Of a DNA stretch of 21,338 bases, positions 7,799-15,740 are shown one piece after another. The position numbers were made by a program, and so were the translations under genes. Source of the DNA: an uncultured Bacteroidales bacterium (GTDB lineage Bacteria > Bacteroidota > Bacteroidia > Bacteroidales > Bacteroidaceae); NCBI GenBank assembly GCA_902783615.1, contig CACZRQ010000037.1, positions 1 through 21,338 on the forward strand, given 5' to 3'. The notes under the pieces were generated by a model that was not told the DNA's origin, did no database searches, and worked only from the letters and a program-made list of their open reading frames with translations. Position 1 is the stretch's first letter; the number at the start of each line of letters is the position of its first letter.

Positions 7799-8413
7799 AT
7801 GATACTGAAACTGTATAACAAGAACAACAATCCTGCTGATATCCAGCAGGTGGTGGATGTGCTGAACGATGGTGGCATCATCATCATGCCCACCGACACC
7901 AAGTATGCTTTGGCGTGCAACGCGCTGAAAGAGCGAGCTGTGGAGCAAGTGTGCCGCTTGAAGGACATCGATCCGAAGAAGAACCGCCTGTCGGTGATTT
8001 GCTATGATATGAGCACCATCAGCGAATATGCCAAGGTGGACAACAACTCTTTCAAGTTGATGAAGCGCAACCTGCCTGGACCTTTCACTTTCATCCTGAA
8101 TGCCACAAGTCGTTTGCCCCGCATCTTCAGAAACCGCAAGGAAGTGGGATTCCGCATGCCCGACCATGCGATTGTGCGAGAGATCTGCAGCGTGCTGGAA
8201 GCTCCACTCATGGTGGCATCGGTGCCTTTCGATGAAGAGGAGGAAGTGGACTACTTGGTGAATCCCGAATTGATGGACGAGCGTTTGGGTAGTCAGGTGG
8301 ATCTGGTCATCGACGCAGGTTTTGGCGATACCGTAGGCTCGGCTGTCATCGACTGTACCACAGGCGAACCCGAGATTATCCGCGAGGGTCCACAACCCTT
8401 AGACTTTGGATAA
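7799..8413 (+). CDS. YrdC/Sua5/YciO-family protein
   Basis: This 204-residue cytoplasmic protein has the YrdC fold. Sua5/TsaC members make threonylcarbamoyl-AMP for the t6A modification of tRNAs that read ANN codons; YciO members are paralogues of less certain role. Supporting blocks are GGIIIMPTDTKYALACNA near the N-terminus, the basic nucleotide-pocket segment KKNRLSVICYD, LPGPFTFIL and VGFRMPDH. At this size it lacks the extra C-terminal Sua5 domain, so it is a single-domain TsaC/YciO type, and I lean towards YciO. The open frame extends upstream to 7673, but that part overlaps the helicase. The ATG at 7799, two bases after the helicase stop, is the sensible start. Coupling to the helicase is likely. 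Confidence 0.88.
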   Translation: MILKLYNKNNNPADIQQVVDVLNDGGIIIMPTDTKYALACNALKERAVEQVCRLKDIDPKKNRLSVICYDMSTISEYAKVDNNSFKLMKRNLPGPFTFILNATSRLPRIFRNRKEVGFRMPDHAIVREICSVLEAPLMVASVPFDEEEEVDYLVNPELMDERLGSQVDLVIDAGFGDTVGSAVIDCTTGEPEIIREGPQPLDFG

Positions 8414-8445
8414 CCCAATTAGAAAATTATAAAAACAGAAACGAT

Positions 8446-8895
8446 ATGAAAGTAGGAGACAAAGCTCCCAGTGTTCTGGGACACGATGAAAACGGACGCG
8501 AAATCAAACTGAGCGATTTCGCAGGTAAGAAACTGGTGTTGTATTTCTATCCCAAAGACATGACTCCCGGTTGCACCACAGAGGCCTGCAACCTGCGAGA
8601 CAACTACAGTGCCCTGCGCCAGCAAGGCTACGAGGTGTTGGGCGTGAGTGTGGACGATGCACAGAAACATCAGAAGTTCATTGCCAAGCATGAACTGCCT
8701 TTCTCGCTGATTGCCGATACCGAAATGACGTTGGTGCAGCAGATGGGCGTGTGGGGTGAGAAAAGCATGTATGGTCGCAAGTACATGGGCACCTTCCGCA
8801 CCACCTTCATCATCAACGAAGAAGGAGTGATTGAACGCATCATCACTCCCAAGGAAATCAAAGTGAAAGATCACGCAAATCAAATATTGTCATGA
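8446..8895 (+). CDS. bcp: Thioredoxin-dependent peroxiredoxin, Bcp/PrxQ type
   Basis: This 149-residue thiol peroxidase reduces hydrogen peroxide and organic hydroperoxides using thioredoxin. The active-site region FYPKDMTPGCTTEAC carries the peroxidatic Cys43 and the resolving Cys48, the five-residue spacing of atypical two-cysteine Bcp proteins such as E. coli Bcp. The conserved Arg of the active site is probably in GTFRTTFII. Length is typical. It follows the YrdC-family gene by 32 bases of A-rich sequence, the usual kind of Bacteroidetes translation-initiation context. Its stop overlaps the start of the S41 peptidase by 4 bases (ATGA). An oxidative-stress role fits the flavodiiron gene upstream. 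Confidence 0.95.
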   Translation: MKVGDKAPSVLGHDENGREIKLSDFAGKKLVLYFYPKDMTPGCTTEACNLRDNYSALRQQGYEVLGVSVDDAQKHQKFIAKHELPFSLIADTEMTLVQQMGVWGEKSMYGRKYMGTFRTTFIINEEGVIERIITPKEIKVKDHANQILS

Positions 8896-11800
8896 AAATA
8901 AGATCTATCTTATCCATCTTGGCGCTCACAACAGCGATGAGTGCCGCAGCCCAGGAGAATCCCTTGTGGATGCGTCATAACGCCATCTCTCCTGATGGCT
9001 CTGTGATTGCTTTTTCTTATAAAGGCGATATCTTCACTGTGCCTGTAAGCGGTGGGAAAGCCACACAGCTCACCACCAACAGCGGACAGGATTCATACCC
9101 CGTTTGGAGTCCCGATGGCAAGCAGATTGCCTTTGCCTCCAGCCGTGAGGGCGGTTACGATATCTACATCATGAATCGCGACGGCGGTGCGCCCAAGCGA
9201 CTCACCACCCATTCTGGTTCGGAGATTCCGATGGCTTTCCTCGACAGCAAGACCATCCTGTTTCAGGCTAACCTGATGCCCGATGCCCAGTCGGTCATCT
9301 TTCCACAGCGTTATCAGCAGGTCTATACCGTCAGCACCGAGGGTGGGCGTCCCCATCTGTTCTCTTCCGTCACGTTGGAAGATGTGAATGTGGGCAAGAA
9401 CGGTGTGCTGCTCTATCATGATAGGAAAGGTATGGAAGACACTTGGCGCAAGCACCACGAATCGTCTGTGACCCGCGATGTATGGATGGCTACTCCAAAG
9501 GGCAATGCCTACGAATACAAGCAGCTCACCACCTATTATGGGGAAGACCGCAATCCTGTGTGGGCAGCCGATGGCAAGTCGTTCTACTACCTGAGCGAGC
9601 AGAAGGGCTCCTTCAACGTGTTCAAGCGTAGCATAGATGGAACGTCCGACGTGCAGCTGACACAGATGAAAGACCATCCTGTGCGTTTCTTGAGCATCGC
9701 CAACAATGGTACGCTCTGTTTTGGCTATAATGGTGAGCTCTATACCCTGAAAGAGGGTAGCCAGCCTCAGAAAGTGAACGTATCCGTTGTGGCCGACAGA
9801 AGCGATAAGGATTTGATTCGTCAGGTTCAACGCAGCGGTGCAAGCGAGATTTCCGTATCACCCAGCGGCAAGGAGGTGGCTTTCATCATGCACGGCGATG
9901 TGTATGTAACTTCTACCGAGTATAATACTACCAAGCAGATTACCAACACCCCTCAGCAGGAGCGCAGCATCCACTTCGCTCCCGATGGTCGTGGAATCGT
10001 CTATGCTGCCGAGCGTGATGGCTATTGGCAGATCTATCAGTCGAAGTTGGGTAAGGACGATGAGAAACTCTTTACATACGCTACTGATATCAAGGAAGAA
10101 AGGCTGACCAACACCAAGGTTACCTCTTTCCAGCCATACTACAGCCCTGATGGCAAGAAGGTGGCGTTCCTTGAAAACCGCTCCACCTTGCGTGTCATCG
10201 ACCTCGCTACCAAGAAGGTGGTGACGGCGATGGATGGCAAGTATGAGTACAGCTACAGCGATGGCGACCAGTGGTTCCAGTGGAGTCCCGACAGTCGCTG
10301 GCTGCTCACCAACTACATCGGCTATGGTGGTTGGAACAACAAGGATGTGGCTCTGGTGAGCGCATCTGGCAACGGTGAGATTCACAACCTCACGCAGAGT
10401 GGCTACAATGATGTGAATGCCAAGTGGGTGTTGGACGGTAAGGCGATGATATATGCTTCCGACCGCGCAGGCTATCGCAGTCACGGAAGTTGGGGCGCTG
10501 AGGATGATATCTACATCATGTTCTTCGACCTCGATGCTTACGAGCAGTTCCAGCAGAGCAAGGAGGAAACCGAATTGCGTGAAGAAGCTGAGAAAGAAAA
10601 AGATAAGGATAAAGACAAGGACAAGGAATCTGCCGATAAGAACAAAAAGGATGGTGAATCGGATAAGAAAGAAGCTGAACCGCTGAAGTTCGATTTCGAA
10701 AACTGCAAGGATCGTGTGGTTCGCCTCACCGTCAATTCTTCTCATCTGGCTGATGCGGTGCTCAGTCCTAAGGGCGACAAGCTCTACTACACCGCTTCGT
10801 TCGAAGGTGGGGCTGACCTTTGGATGCACGACCTGAAAGAGGGTAGTACCTCCATCGTGCTGAAGAATGTGGGTTATGCCGAGCTCTTGCCCGACAAGGA
10901 TTTCAAGAAACTCTACTTAGCAGCACAAGGTGGCATCAAGGAGGTTGATTTGGACAAGCAAAGCAGCAAGAACATCAGCTTCGAGGCCAACTTCAACTAC
11001 CGTCCTGCTGAGGAGCGTGCCTATCTGTTCGACCACATCTGGCAGCAGGTGCTCGACAAGTTCTACAATGTAAACCTGCACGGAACCGATTGGAACAAGA
11101 TGCGCGACAACTATCGCCGCTTCTTACCTTATATAAATAATAACTACGACTTTGCCGAGATGACCAGCGAGATGTTGGGTGAGCTGAATGCTTCGCATAC
11201 TGGCACACGCTACAGTCCTGCAGGTCCTGAACTCTCTACCGCTTCTTTGGGTTTGTTCTACGATTGGAGCTACACAGGCGATGGACTGAAGGTGAAGGAG
11301 GTGATTGCCAAAGGTCCGTTTTCAGTGAAGAACACAGAAGTGGAGGAAGGTTGCATCATCGAGAAGATTGACGGACAGTCCATCCTGAAGGACACCGACT
11401 ATTACCCCATGCTGGATGGTAAGGCTGGCAAGAACGTGCGCGTCAGCGTGTTCAATCCCAAGACTGGCAAACGCTTCGATGTGACGGTGAAGCCTGTATC
11501 TGCTGGCACCCTTTCCGATTTGCTCTACAAGCGTTGGGTGGATCGCAACAAGAAGTTGGTGGAGAAACTCTCTGGCGGAAAGGTGGCCTATGTGCATGTC
11601 CGCGCAATGGATAGTCCTTCATTCCGTCAGGTTTATGCCGATATCCTCAGCGATGAGAACCGTCAGAAGCAGGCTGTGATTGTAGATGAGCGCAACAATG
11701 GTGGCGGCTGGTTGCACGATGACCTCTGCACACTGTTGGCTGGTAAGGAGTATCAGCATTTCGTGCCGCGCAACCAATACATCGGCTACGATCCTTATAA

Positions 11801-12134
11801 CAAATGGACTAAGCCATCCTGTGTGCTGATTTGCGAAAACGACTACAGCAATGGTCACGGGTTCCCTTGGGTCTATAAGACCTTGGGCATTGGCAAGTTG
11901 ATTGGTTCTCCTGTGGCTGGAACCATGACTGCCGTTTGGTGGGAAACGCTGATGGATTCCTCGCTCGTGTTTGGCATCCCGCAGGTGGGTTGTGTAGATA
12001 TGAATGGTGTATATCAGGAGAATACTGAGTTGAAGCCCGACATCACCGTCTATAACACCCCAGAGGATGTGATGAATGGTTATGATCGTCAGCTGGAAAC
12101 TGCTGTGAAAGAAATGATGAAGGAGGTAAAATGA
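8892..12134 (+). CDS. Tricorn-like S41 peptidase, exported
   Basis: This 1080-residue protein has a signal peptide (residues 1 to about 21, ending SAAAQ), so it acts in the periplasm or outside rather than in the cytoplasm like archaeal tricorn. Residues about 25-540 hold repeated PD40/WD40-like blades (SPDGKQIAFAS, SPDGKKVAFLE). Residues about 552-596 form a highly charged Lys/Glu/Asp linker including a KDKDKDKDK run. A second propeller part and a PDZ-like region (about 790-870) follow. The C-terminal S41 catalytic domain shows Ser768-His769 in NASHTG, the likely nucleophile Ser986 in NDYSNGHG, and a likely Glu1046 near ENTELKPD, matching the tricorn Ser-His-Ser-Glu tetrad. Tricorn peptidases trim oligopeptides. 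Both ends overlap neighbours by 4 bases, placing it between bcp and purU in one operon. Substrates are unknown. Confidence 0.93.
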   Translation: MKIRSILSILALTTAMSAAAQENPLWMRHNAISPDGSVIAFSYKGDIFTVPVSGGKATQLTTNSGQDSYPVWSPDGKQIAFASSREGGYDIYIMNRDGGAPKRLTTHSGSEIPMAFLDSKTILFQANLMPDAQSVIFPQRYQQVYTVSTEGGRPHLFSSVTLEDVNVGKNGVLLYHDRKGMEDTWRKHHESSVTRDVWMATPKGNAYEYKQLTTYYGEDRNPVWAADGKSFYYLSEQKGSFNVFKRSIDGTSDVQLTQMKDHPVRFLSIANNGTLCFGYNGELYTLKEGSQPQKVNVSVVADRSDKDLIRQVQRSGASEISVSPSGKEVAFIMHGDVYVTSTEYNTTKQITNTPQQERSIHFAPDGRGIVYAAERDGYWQIYQSKLGKDDEKLFTYATDIKEERLTNTKVTSFQPYYSPDGKKVAFLENRSTLRVIDLATKKVVTAMDGKYEYSYSDGDQWFQWSPDSRWLLTNYIGYGGWNNKDVALVSASGNGEIHNLTQSGYNDVNAKWVLDGKAMIYASDRAGYRSHGSWGAEDDIYIMFFDLDAYEQFQQSKEETELREEAEKEKDKDKDKDKESADKNKKDGESDKKEAEPLKFDFENCKDRVVRLTVNSSHLADAVLSPKGDKLYYTASFEGGADLWMHDLKEGSTSIVLKNVGYAELLPDKDFKKLYLAAQGGIKEVDLDKQSSKNISFEANFNYRPAEERAYLFDHIWQQVLDKFYNVNLHGTDWNKMRDNYRRFLPYINNNYDFAEMTSEMLGELNASHTGTRYSPAGPELSTASLGLFYDWSYTGDGLKVKEVIAKGPFSVKNTEVEEGCIIEKIDGQSILKDTDYYPMLDGKAGKNVRVSVFNPKTGKRFDVTVKPVSAGTLSDLLYKRWVDRNKKLVEKLSGGKVAYVHVRAMDSPSFRQVYADILSDENRQKQAVIVDERNNGGGWLHDDLCTLLAGKEYQHFVPRNQYIGYDPYNKWTKPSCVLICENDYSNGHGFPWVYKTLGIGKLIGSPVAGTMTAVWWETLMDSSLVFGIPQVGCVDMNGVYQENTELKPDITVYNTPEDVMNGYDRQLETAVKEMMKEVK

Positions 12135-12988
12135 AAAGAACTGCTATTATATTATTACACTGTCCCGACCGTCCAGGTATCATCTCCGATGTTACCAACT
12201 TCATTACGGTCAATCAGGGCAACATCATCTATCTCGACCAATATGTGGATCGAGTGGAAAACATTTTCTTTATGAGAATCGAGTGGGAGTTGGAGAAATT
12301 CACCATTCCCGAGGAGAAGATAGAAGACTTCTTCGCCACCCTGTATGGTCAGAAGTACGGCATGTATTTCCGCATCTACTTCTCCGACCAGAAGCCCCGC
12401 ATGGCCATCTTCGTGTCGAAGATGTCGCATTGCCTCTATGACCTGCTGGCGCGCTACAGTGCGGGCGAATGGGATGTGGAGGTTCCGCTCATCATCAGCA
12501 ACCACGAGGATATGCGTCCTGTGGCTCAGCAGTTTGGCATTCCTTATCATTGCCTGCCCATCACGAAGGAGAACAAGGCGGAGCAGGAGGAGCGTGAGAT
12601 GCAGCTGCTGCGTGAGAACAAAATCACCTTCATTGTGTTGGCTCGCTACATGCAGGTCATCTCCGAGCAGATGATTGAGCAATACCGACATAAGATCATC
12701 AACATCCACCACTCGTTCCTGCCCGCTTTCATTGGCGCGAAACCCTATCATGCGGCGTTCGAGCGTGGTGTGAAGATTATCGGTGCCACAGCCCACTACA
12801 TCACCACCGAACTGGATGCTGGTCCTATCATCGAGCAGGATGTGGTGCGTGTAACCCACAAGGATACCATCGAGACACTGGTGAATAAAGGCAAGGATCT
12901 TGAAAAGATTGTGCTCTCGCGAGCCGTGCAGAAACACATCGAGCGGAAGATTCTCACCTATCAGAACAAGACGGTGATATTCAACTAA
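12131..12988 (+). CDS. purU: Formyltetrahydrofolate deformylase
   Basis: This 285-residue cytoplasmic enzyme hydrolyses 10-formyltetrahydrofolate to formate and tetrahydrofolate, balancing one-carbon pools. Residues 1 to about 85 are an ACT-type regulatory domain beginning with LLHCPDRPGIISDVT. Residues about 90-285 are a formyltransferase-fold domain with the catalytic triad Asn191, His193 (INIHHSFLPAF) and Asp229 (TELDAGPII). The ACT domain separates it from PurN, which has only the catalytic domain. The ATG overlaps the S41 peptidase stop by 4 bases. An intrinsic terminator lies 12 bases after the stop, marking it as the last gene of its operon. Confidence 0.96.
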   Translation: MKRTAIILLHCPDRPGIISDVTNFITVNQGNIIYLDQYVDRVENIFFMRIEWELEKFTIPEEKIEDFFATLYGQKYGMYFRIYFSDQKPRMAIFVSKMSHCLYDLLARYSAGEWDVEVPLIISNHEDMRPVAQQFGIPYHCLPITKENKAEQEEREMQLLRENKITFIVLARYMQVISEQMIEQYRHKIINIHHSFLPAFIGAKPYHAAFERGVKIIGATAHYITTELDAGPIIEQDVVRVTHKDTIETLVNKGKDLEKIVLSRAVQKHIERKILTYQNKTVIFN

Positions 12989-13000
12989 CCATTTTCTCAA

Positions 13001-13029
13001 GGGGGAGCAGTCATTGCTTCCCCTTTTTT
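13001..13029 (+). terminator. Rho-independent terminator after purU
   Basis: GGGGGAGCA (13001-13009) pairs with TGCTTCCCC (13015-13023) in a 9-bp stem with one G-U pair and a 5-base loop, followed by six T (13024-13029). It ends the middle plus-strand block and separates it from the porin/imelysin unit. Confidence 0.9.
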
Positions 13030-13066
13030 CTTCCCCTACCTACACATAATTACCTCCGCTTTCCTT

Positions 13067-13138
13067 TATAGCTAAAATTAGGTATTCCCGGTTATTTAGA
13101 TTCATTCTAACTTTGCAGCCGTGAAACTATAGCTAAAA
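13067..13138 (+). promoter_or_regulatory. Duplicated TATAGCTAAAA element flanking the porin promoter
   Basis: The 11-base sequence TATAGCTAAAA occurs exactly at 13067-13077 and again at 13128-13138, 61 bases apart, or nearly six helical turns. One copy lies upstream of the -7 element and the other lies between it and the ATG at 13142. Each contains the palindrome TAGCTA. Two exact copies placed around a promoter suggest an operator pair for a dimeric regulator. This is inference: no regulator is identified and AT-rich words can recur by chance. Confidence 0.45.
13108..13115 (+). promoter_or_regulatory. Candidate -7 promoter element for the porin/imelysin unit
   Basis: TAACTTTG is a full match to the Bacteroidetes TAnnTTTG consensus. 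It sits 26 bases ahead of the ATG at 13142 and after the purU terminator, as expected for a new transcription unit. A good -33 box is not apparent, which may mean that an activator is needed. Confidence 0.55.
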
Positions 13139-13141
13139 AGG

Positions 13142-14488
13142 ATGAGAAAGATTCTGACATCATGTATGCTCGGCCTCTTGATTGCTACAGGATTGCATGC
13201 ACAGGGAAGCGGGCAAGCAAACAATTATCAGTCGATTACAACAGAGTATGAAGGCGACTGGCGATTCCGTTTCGGCGGATACGGTGAGATGTATGCCAGT
13301 TGGAAAGACTACGGACTGAATCGCTGGAACGGTTCTACCGTAGGTAACAGCAAGAAGAATCATGCCGAGGTGGCCATTCCGCGTTTTGTGTTGGCCATCG
13401 ACTACAAACTATCCCCTAAATGGATTCTGGGAGCAGAAATCGAGTTCGAGTCGGGTGGTGTGGGCACTGCCTACGAACTGGAATCAGGCACAGGTAGTGA
13501 GAATGGCGAATACGAGCAGGAGTTTGAGAAAGGCGGCGAGGTGTCGCTGGAACAATTCCACATCACTCGTTTGATTATTAGAGAGTTTAATGTTCGCGCG
13601 GGACATCTGGTGCTGCCAGTTGGACTCACCAATGCCCATCATGAGCCCGTCAACTTCTTCGGAACCACTCGTCCGGAAGGCGAAACCACCATCTTCCCCT
13701 CAACGTGGCATGAAACAGGTATCTCTTTCTTCGGTACTGTGGGTAAGGGATATGCTACCTTCAACTATCAGGCGATGGTGGTGGCCGGACTCAATCCCAA
13801 CGGTTTCAGCAAATACGACTGGGTGAAGGGCGGCCGCCAGAACCTCTTTGAACTCGACAACTTCACCTCGCCTGCCTGGATTGCCCGATTGGATTATGTG
13901 GGTGTGCCTGGCTTGCGCATCGGTGGCTCGTTCTATTTCATCAACGATGCGGGCGGCAATGCCGACAAGCTGAACACCTATACTTCATTGGGCAAGATTC
14001 CCGTTCGCATCTGGAACATCGATGGAGAATACACCCATCCTTATTTTATCCTAAGAGGTAACATCCTGAGTGGTCATGTGGGCCATGCTGCTGGCATCAC
14101 CCGCATCAACAACAGCTATTCCAAGCTCTCGCCCTACGGTCGCAAGGCCCCATTTGCTTCTGGAGCACTGACTTATAGCGTCGATTTGGGCATCAGGGTG
14201 AAGTCGTTCGTCAAAAACGACAAGTTCCCCGATGTGATACCTTTCGCCCACTATGAGTACTATAATCCCCAGCAGGTGATGGATGTGGGGCAGACAGCCG
14301 ACGAGCGTTGCCAGGTAAGCATGTGGCGCATGGGATTGAATTGGAGACCTCTGCCAAACTTGGTGGTGAAAGCCGATTTTACCACCCGACAGATTGGTAC
14401 TCAAAAGGTGTTTGGCACCACAGGTTTCAACAGCGAGAACGAGTTCAACATTGGCATCGCCTATGCTGGATGGTTCTTTAAACATTGA
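13142..14488 (+). CDS. Outer-membrane beta-barrel porin-like protein
   Basis: This 448-residue protein has an N-terminal signal peptide ending near GLHAQ. After that comes a long series of alternating-polarity, aromatic-edged beta strands (FRFGGYGEMYASW, PRFVLAIDYKLS, LEQFHITRLIIREFNVRAGH and others) without long helices, as expected for an outer-membrane barrel. The sequence ends in an aromatic-rich strand, AYAGWFFKH. The segment around residues 150-185 (VRAGHLVLPVGLTNAHHEP) resembles the loop region of OprP/OprO-like porins, but I cannot assign a named family with certainty. It is the first gene of the unit containing imelysin and the cytochromes, so a role in passing a substrate or metal chelate across the outer membrane is a reasonable guess. 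No TonB box or plug domain is seen, so it is not a TonB-dependent receptor. Confidence 0.75.
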   Translation: MRKILTSCMLGLLIATGLHAQGSGQANNYQSITTEYEGDWRFRFGGYGEMYASWKDYGLNRWNGSTVGNSKKNHAEVAIPRFVLAIDYKLSPKWILGAEIEFESGGVGTAYELESGTGSENGEYEQEFEKGGEVSLEQFHITRLIIREFNVRAGHLVLPVGLTNAHHEPVNFFGTTRPEGETTIFPSTWHETGISFFGTVGKGYATFNYQAMVVAGLNPNGFSKYDWVKGGRQNLFELDNFTSPAWIARLDYVGVPGLRIGGSFYFINDAGGNADKLNTYTSLGKIPVRIWNIDGEYTHPYFILRGNILSGHVGHAAGITRINNSYSKLSPYGRKAPFASGALTYSVDLGIRVKSFVKNDKFPDVIPFAHYEYYNPQQVMDVGQTADERCQVSMWRMGLNWRPLPNLVVKADFTTRQIGTQKVFGTTGFNSENEFNIGIAYAGWFFKH

Positions 14489-14516
14489 TGATAATAATAG
14501 TAAAAAGTATATGATT

Positions 14517-15740
14517 ATGAAAAAGAACAGAATTGTATGGGGAATGATGGCTTTTGGCTTTTCATTCATTTTGGCCGCTTGCGGTAGTGACAAGAGTGAA
14601 CCTACACCTTCACCAACTCCTTCACCTACGCCAACTCCTACGCCCACACCCACTGTGGCAGTGACGGAAGCCGATTTGAGCGCAGCTGTGAATCAGTATG
14701 TGGATGGAGTGGTGTTGCCCACCTACAAAGCTTTGGCTGAGCGGAACGAAGCGCTGAACAAAGCGGTGGAGAAGTTCCGTGAATCACCCTCTGATGTTGC
14801 TTTCGAGAATGTTGCCAATGCTTGGCTCGATGCCCGCGAACCTTGGGAGTCGAGCGAGGCCTTCCTGTTCGGTCCTGTGGCCGACAAGGGTTTGGATCCC
14901 AACATGGACAGCTGGCCTCTCGACCAGGTATCCATCGCTGCCATCCTGAACTCAGCCGACTGGGCTGCATTGGAGTGGACGGGCGACTATGACGAGGATG
15001 ACGAGAACATCGAAGCTGTGCAGAGCGTTCGCGGTTTCCACACGTTGGAGTACCTCACTTTCAAAGATGGCGAACCCCGCACTGTATCGGCCAAGACTGG
15101 CTCTACCGATCCTAACACGATGGAGTATGCCGATGCCAACACCGATGCTTGGGCAAACTACATGCAGGCTGTGGCAGCGTTGCTGCGTGCCGATGCCAAC
15201 ATCCTCTATGCCGACTGGAGCGAGAGCTATAACGGAGGCAAGAGCTATGCCGAGATCTTTAAGGCGCACGATGGAGGCGAGGGCTTCAACAGTGCCATCA
15301 ACTGCATCGAGCAGATCATCGACGGTTGTGCCGACATCGCCAGCGAGGTGGGAGCTTCAAAGATTGGCGACCCTGTGGCGCTCTACGAGGATGGCAAGGT
15401 GGAAGAAGCACTCTATGCTGTGGAGTCGTGGTACAGCTGGCACTCTCGCGACGACTATACCAACAACATCTTCTCCATCCGCAATGCCTATTATGGTTCG
15501 CTTAACGGCACTGTAAACTCTAACTCGCTGTCGGCTTTGGTGAAGAAAGTGGACGAAACGTTCGACACCAAGGTGAAGAAAGCCATTCAGGATGCTGCCG
15601 ATGCCATTCAGGCTATTCCTCAGCCTTTCCGAAACAATATCAACAGTGCTGAGGCCAAAGCTGCTATGGATGCTTGTGGTAATCTGGAATCGCTGCTCAC
15701 CGAAGAGCTGAAGCCTTTCATGCAAAAGATACTGCAATGA
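14517..15740 (+). CDS. Imelysin-family (M75-like, IrpA-type) lipoprotein
   Basis: This 407-residue lipoprotein has a lipobox ending LAAC at Cys22, followed by acidic and serine residues that fit export to the outer membrane or cell surface. A Pro-Thr/Ser linker spans residues 29-46. The rest is an all-helical imelysin domain. The signature GxHxxE is present as G173-F-H175-T-L-E178, with an upstream ANAWLDAREPWE segment typical of the family. Imelysins include iron-regulated IrpA proteins and relatives of EfeO; proteolysis is doubted for most, and metal binding or uptake is the usual proposal. The frame is open from 14394, inside the porin gene, but the ATG at 14517 starts the lipoprotein signal; an ATG at 14511 is a close alternative. 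The stop overlaps the next gene by 4 bases. Confidence 0.92.
   Translation: MKKNRIVWGMMAFGFSFILAACGSDKSEPTPSPTPSPTPTPTPTPTVAVTEADLSAAVNQYVDGVVLPTYKALAERNEALNKAVEKFRESPSDVAFENVANAWLDAREPWESSEAFLFGPVADKGLDPNMDSWPLDQVSIAAILNSADWAALEWTGDYDEDDENIEAVQSVRGFHTLEYLTFKDGEPRTVSAKTGSTDPNTMEYADANTDAWANYMQAVAALLRADANILYADWSESYNGGKSYAEIFKAHDGGEGFNSAINCIEQIIDGCADIASEVGASKIGDPVALYEDGKVEEALYAVESWYSWHSRDDYTNNIFSIRNAYYGSLNGTVNSNSLSALVKKVDETFDTKVKKAIQDAADAIQAIPQPFRNNINSAEAKAAMDACGNLESLLTEELKPFMQKILQ
14601..14654 (+). repeat. Pro-Thr/Ser codon repeat in the imelysin linker
   Basis: Nine successive Pro-X dipeptides (X is Thr or Ser) cover codons 29-46, encoded by degenerate CCN ACN/TCN hexamers. The codons vary, so this is not a perfect microsatellite, but slippage by six bases would lengthen or shorten the tether without changing frame. 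The linker probably spaces the imelysin domain away from the membrane anchor. Confidence 0.85.

Noticed and set aside
9858..10829. 323-codon open frame on the minus strand within the S41 peptidase gene
   Set aside because: It is an antisense shadow: its translation has no recognisable domain, while the plus-strand frame shows continuous PD40 and S41 features.
12131..12988. purN (glycinamide ribonucleotide formyltransferase)
   Set aside because: An N-terminal ACT domain precedes the formyltransferase fold, which marks PurU.
13142..14488. TonB-dependent receptor as the first gene of the imelysin unit
   Set aside because: At 448 residues it is too short, with no plug domain or TonB box.
14394..14516. 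N-terminal extension of the imelysin lipoprotein
   Set aside because: It overlaps the upstream porin gene and would place about 41 residues before the lipoprotein signal peptide, blocking its recognition.
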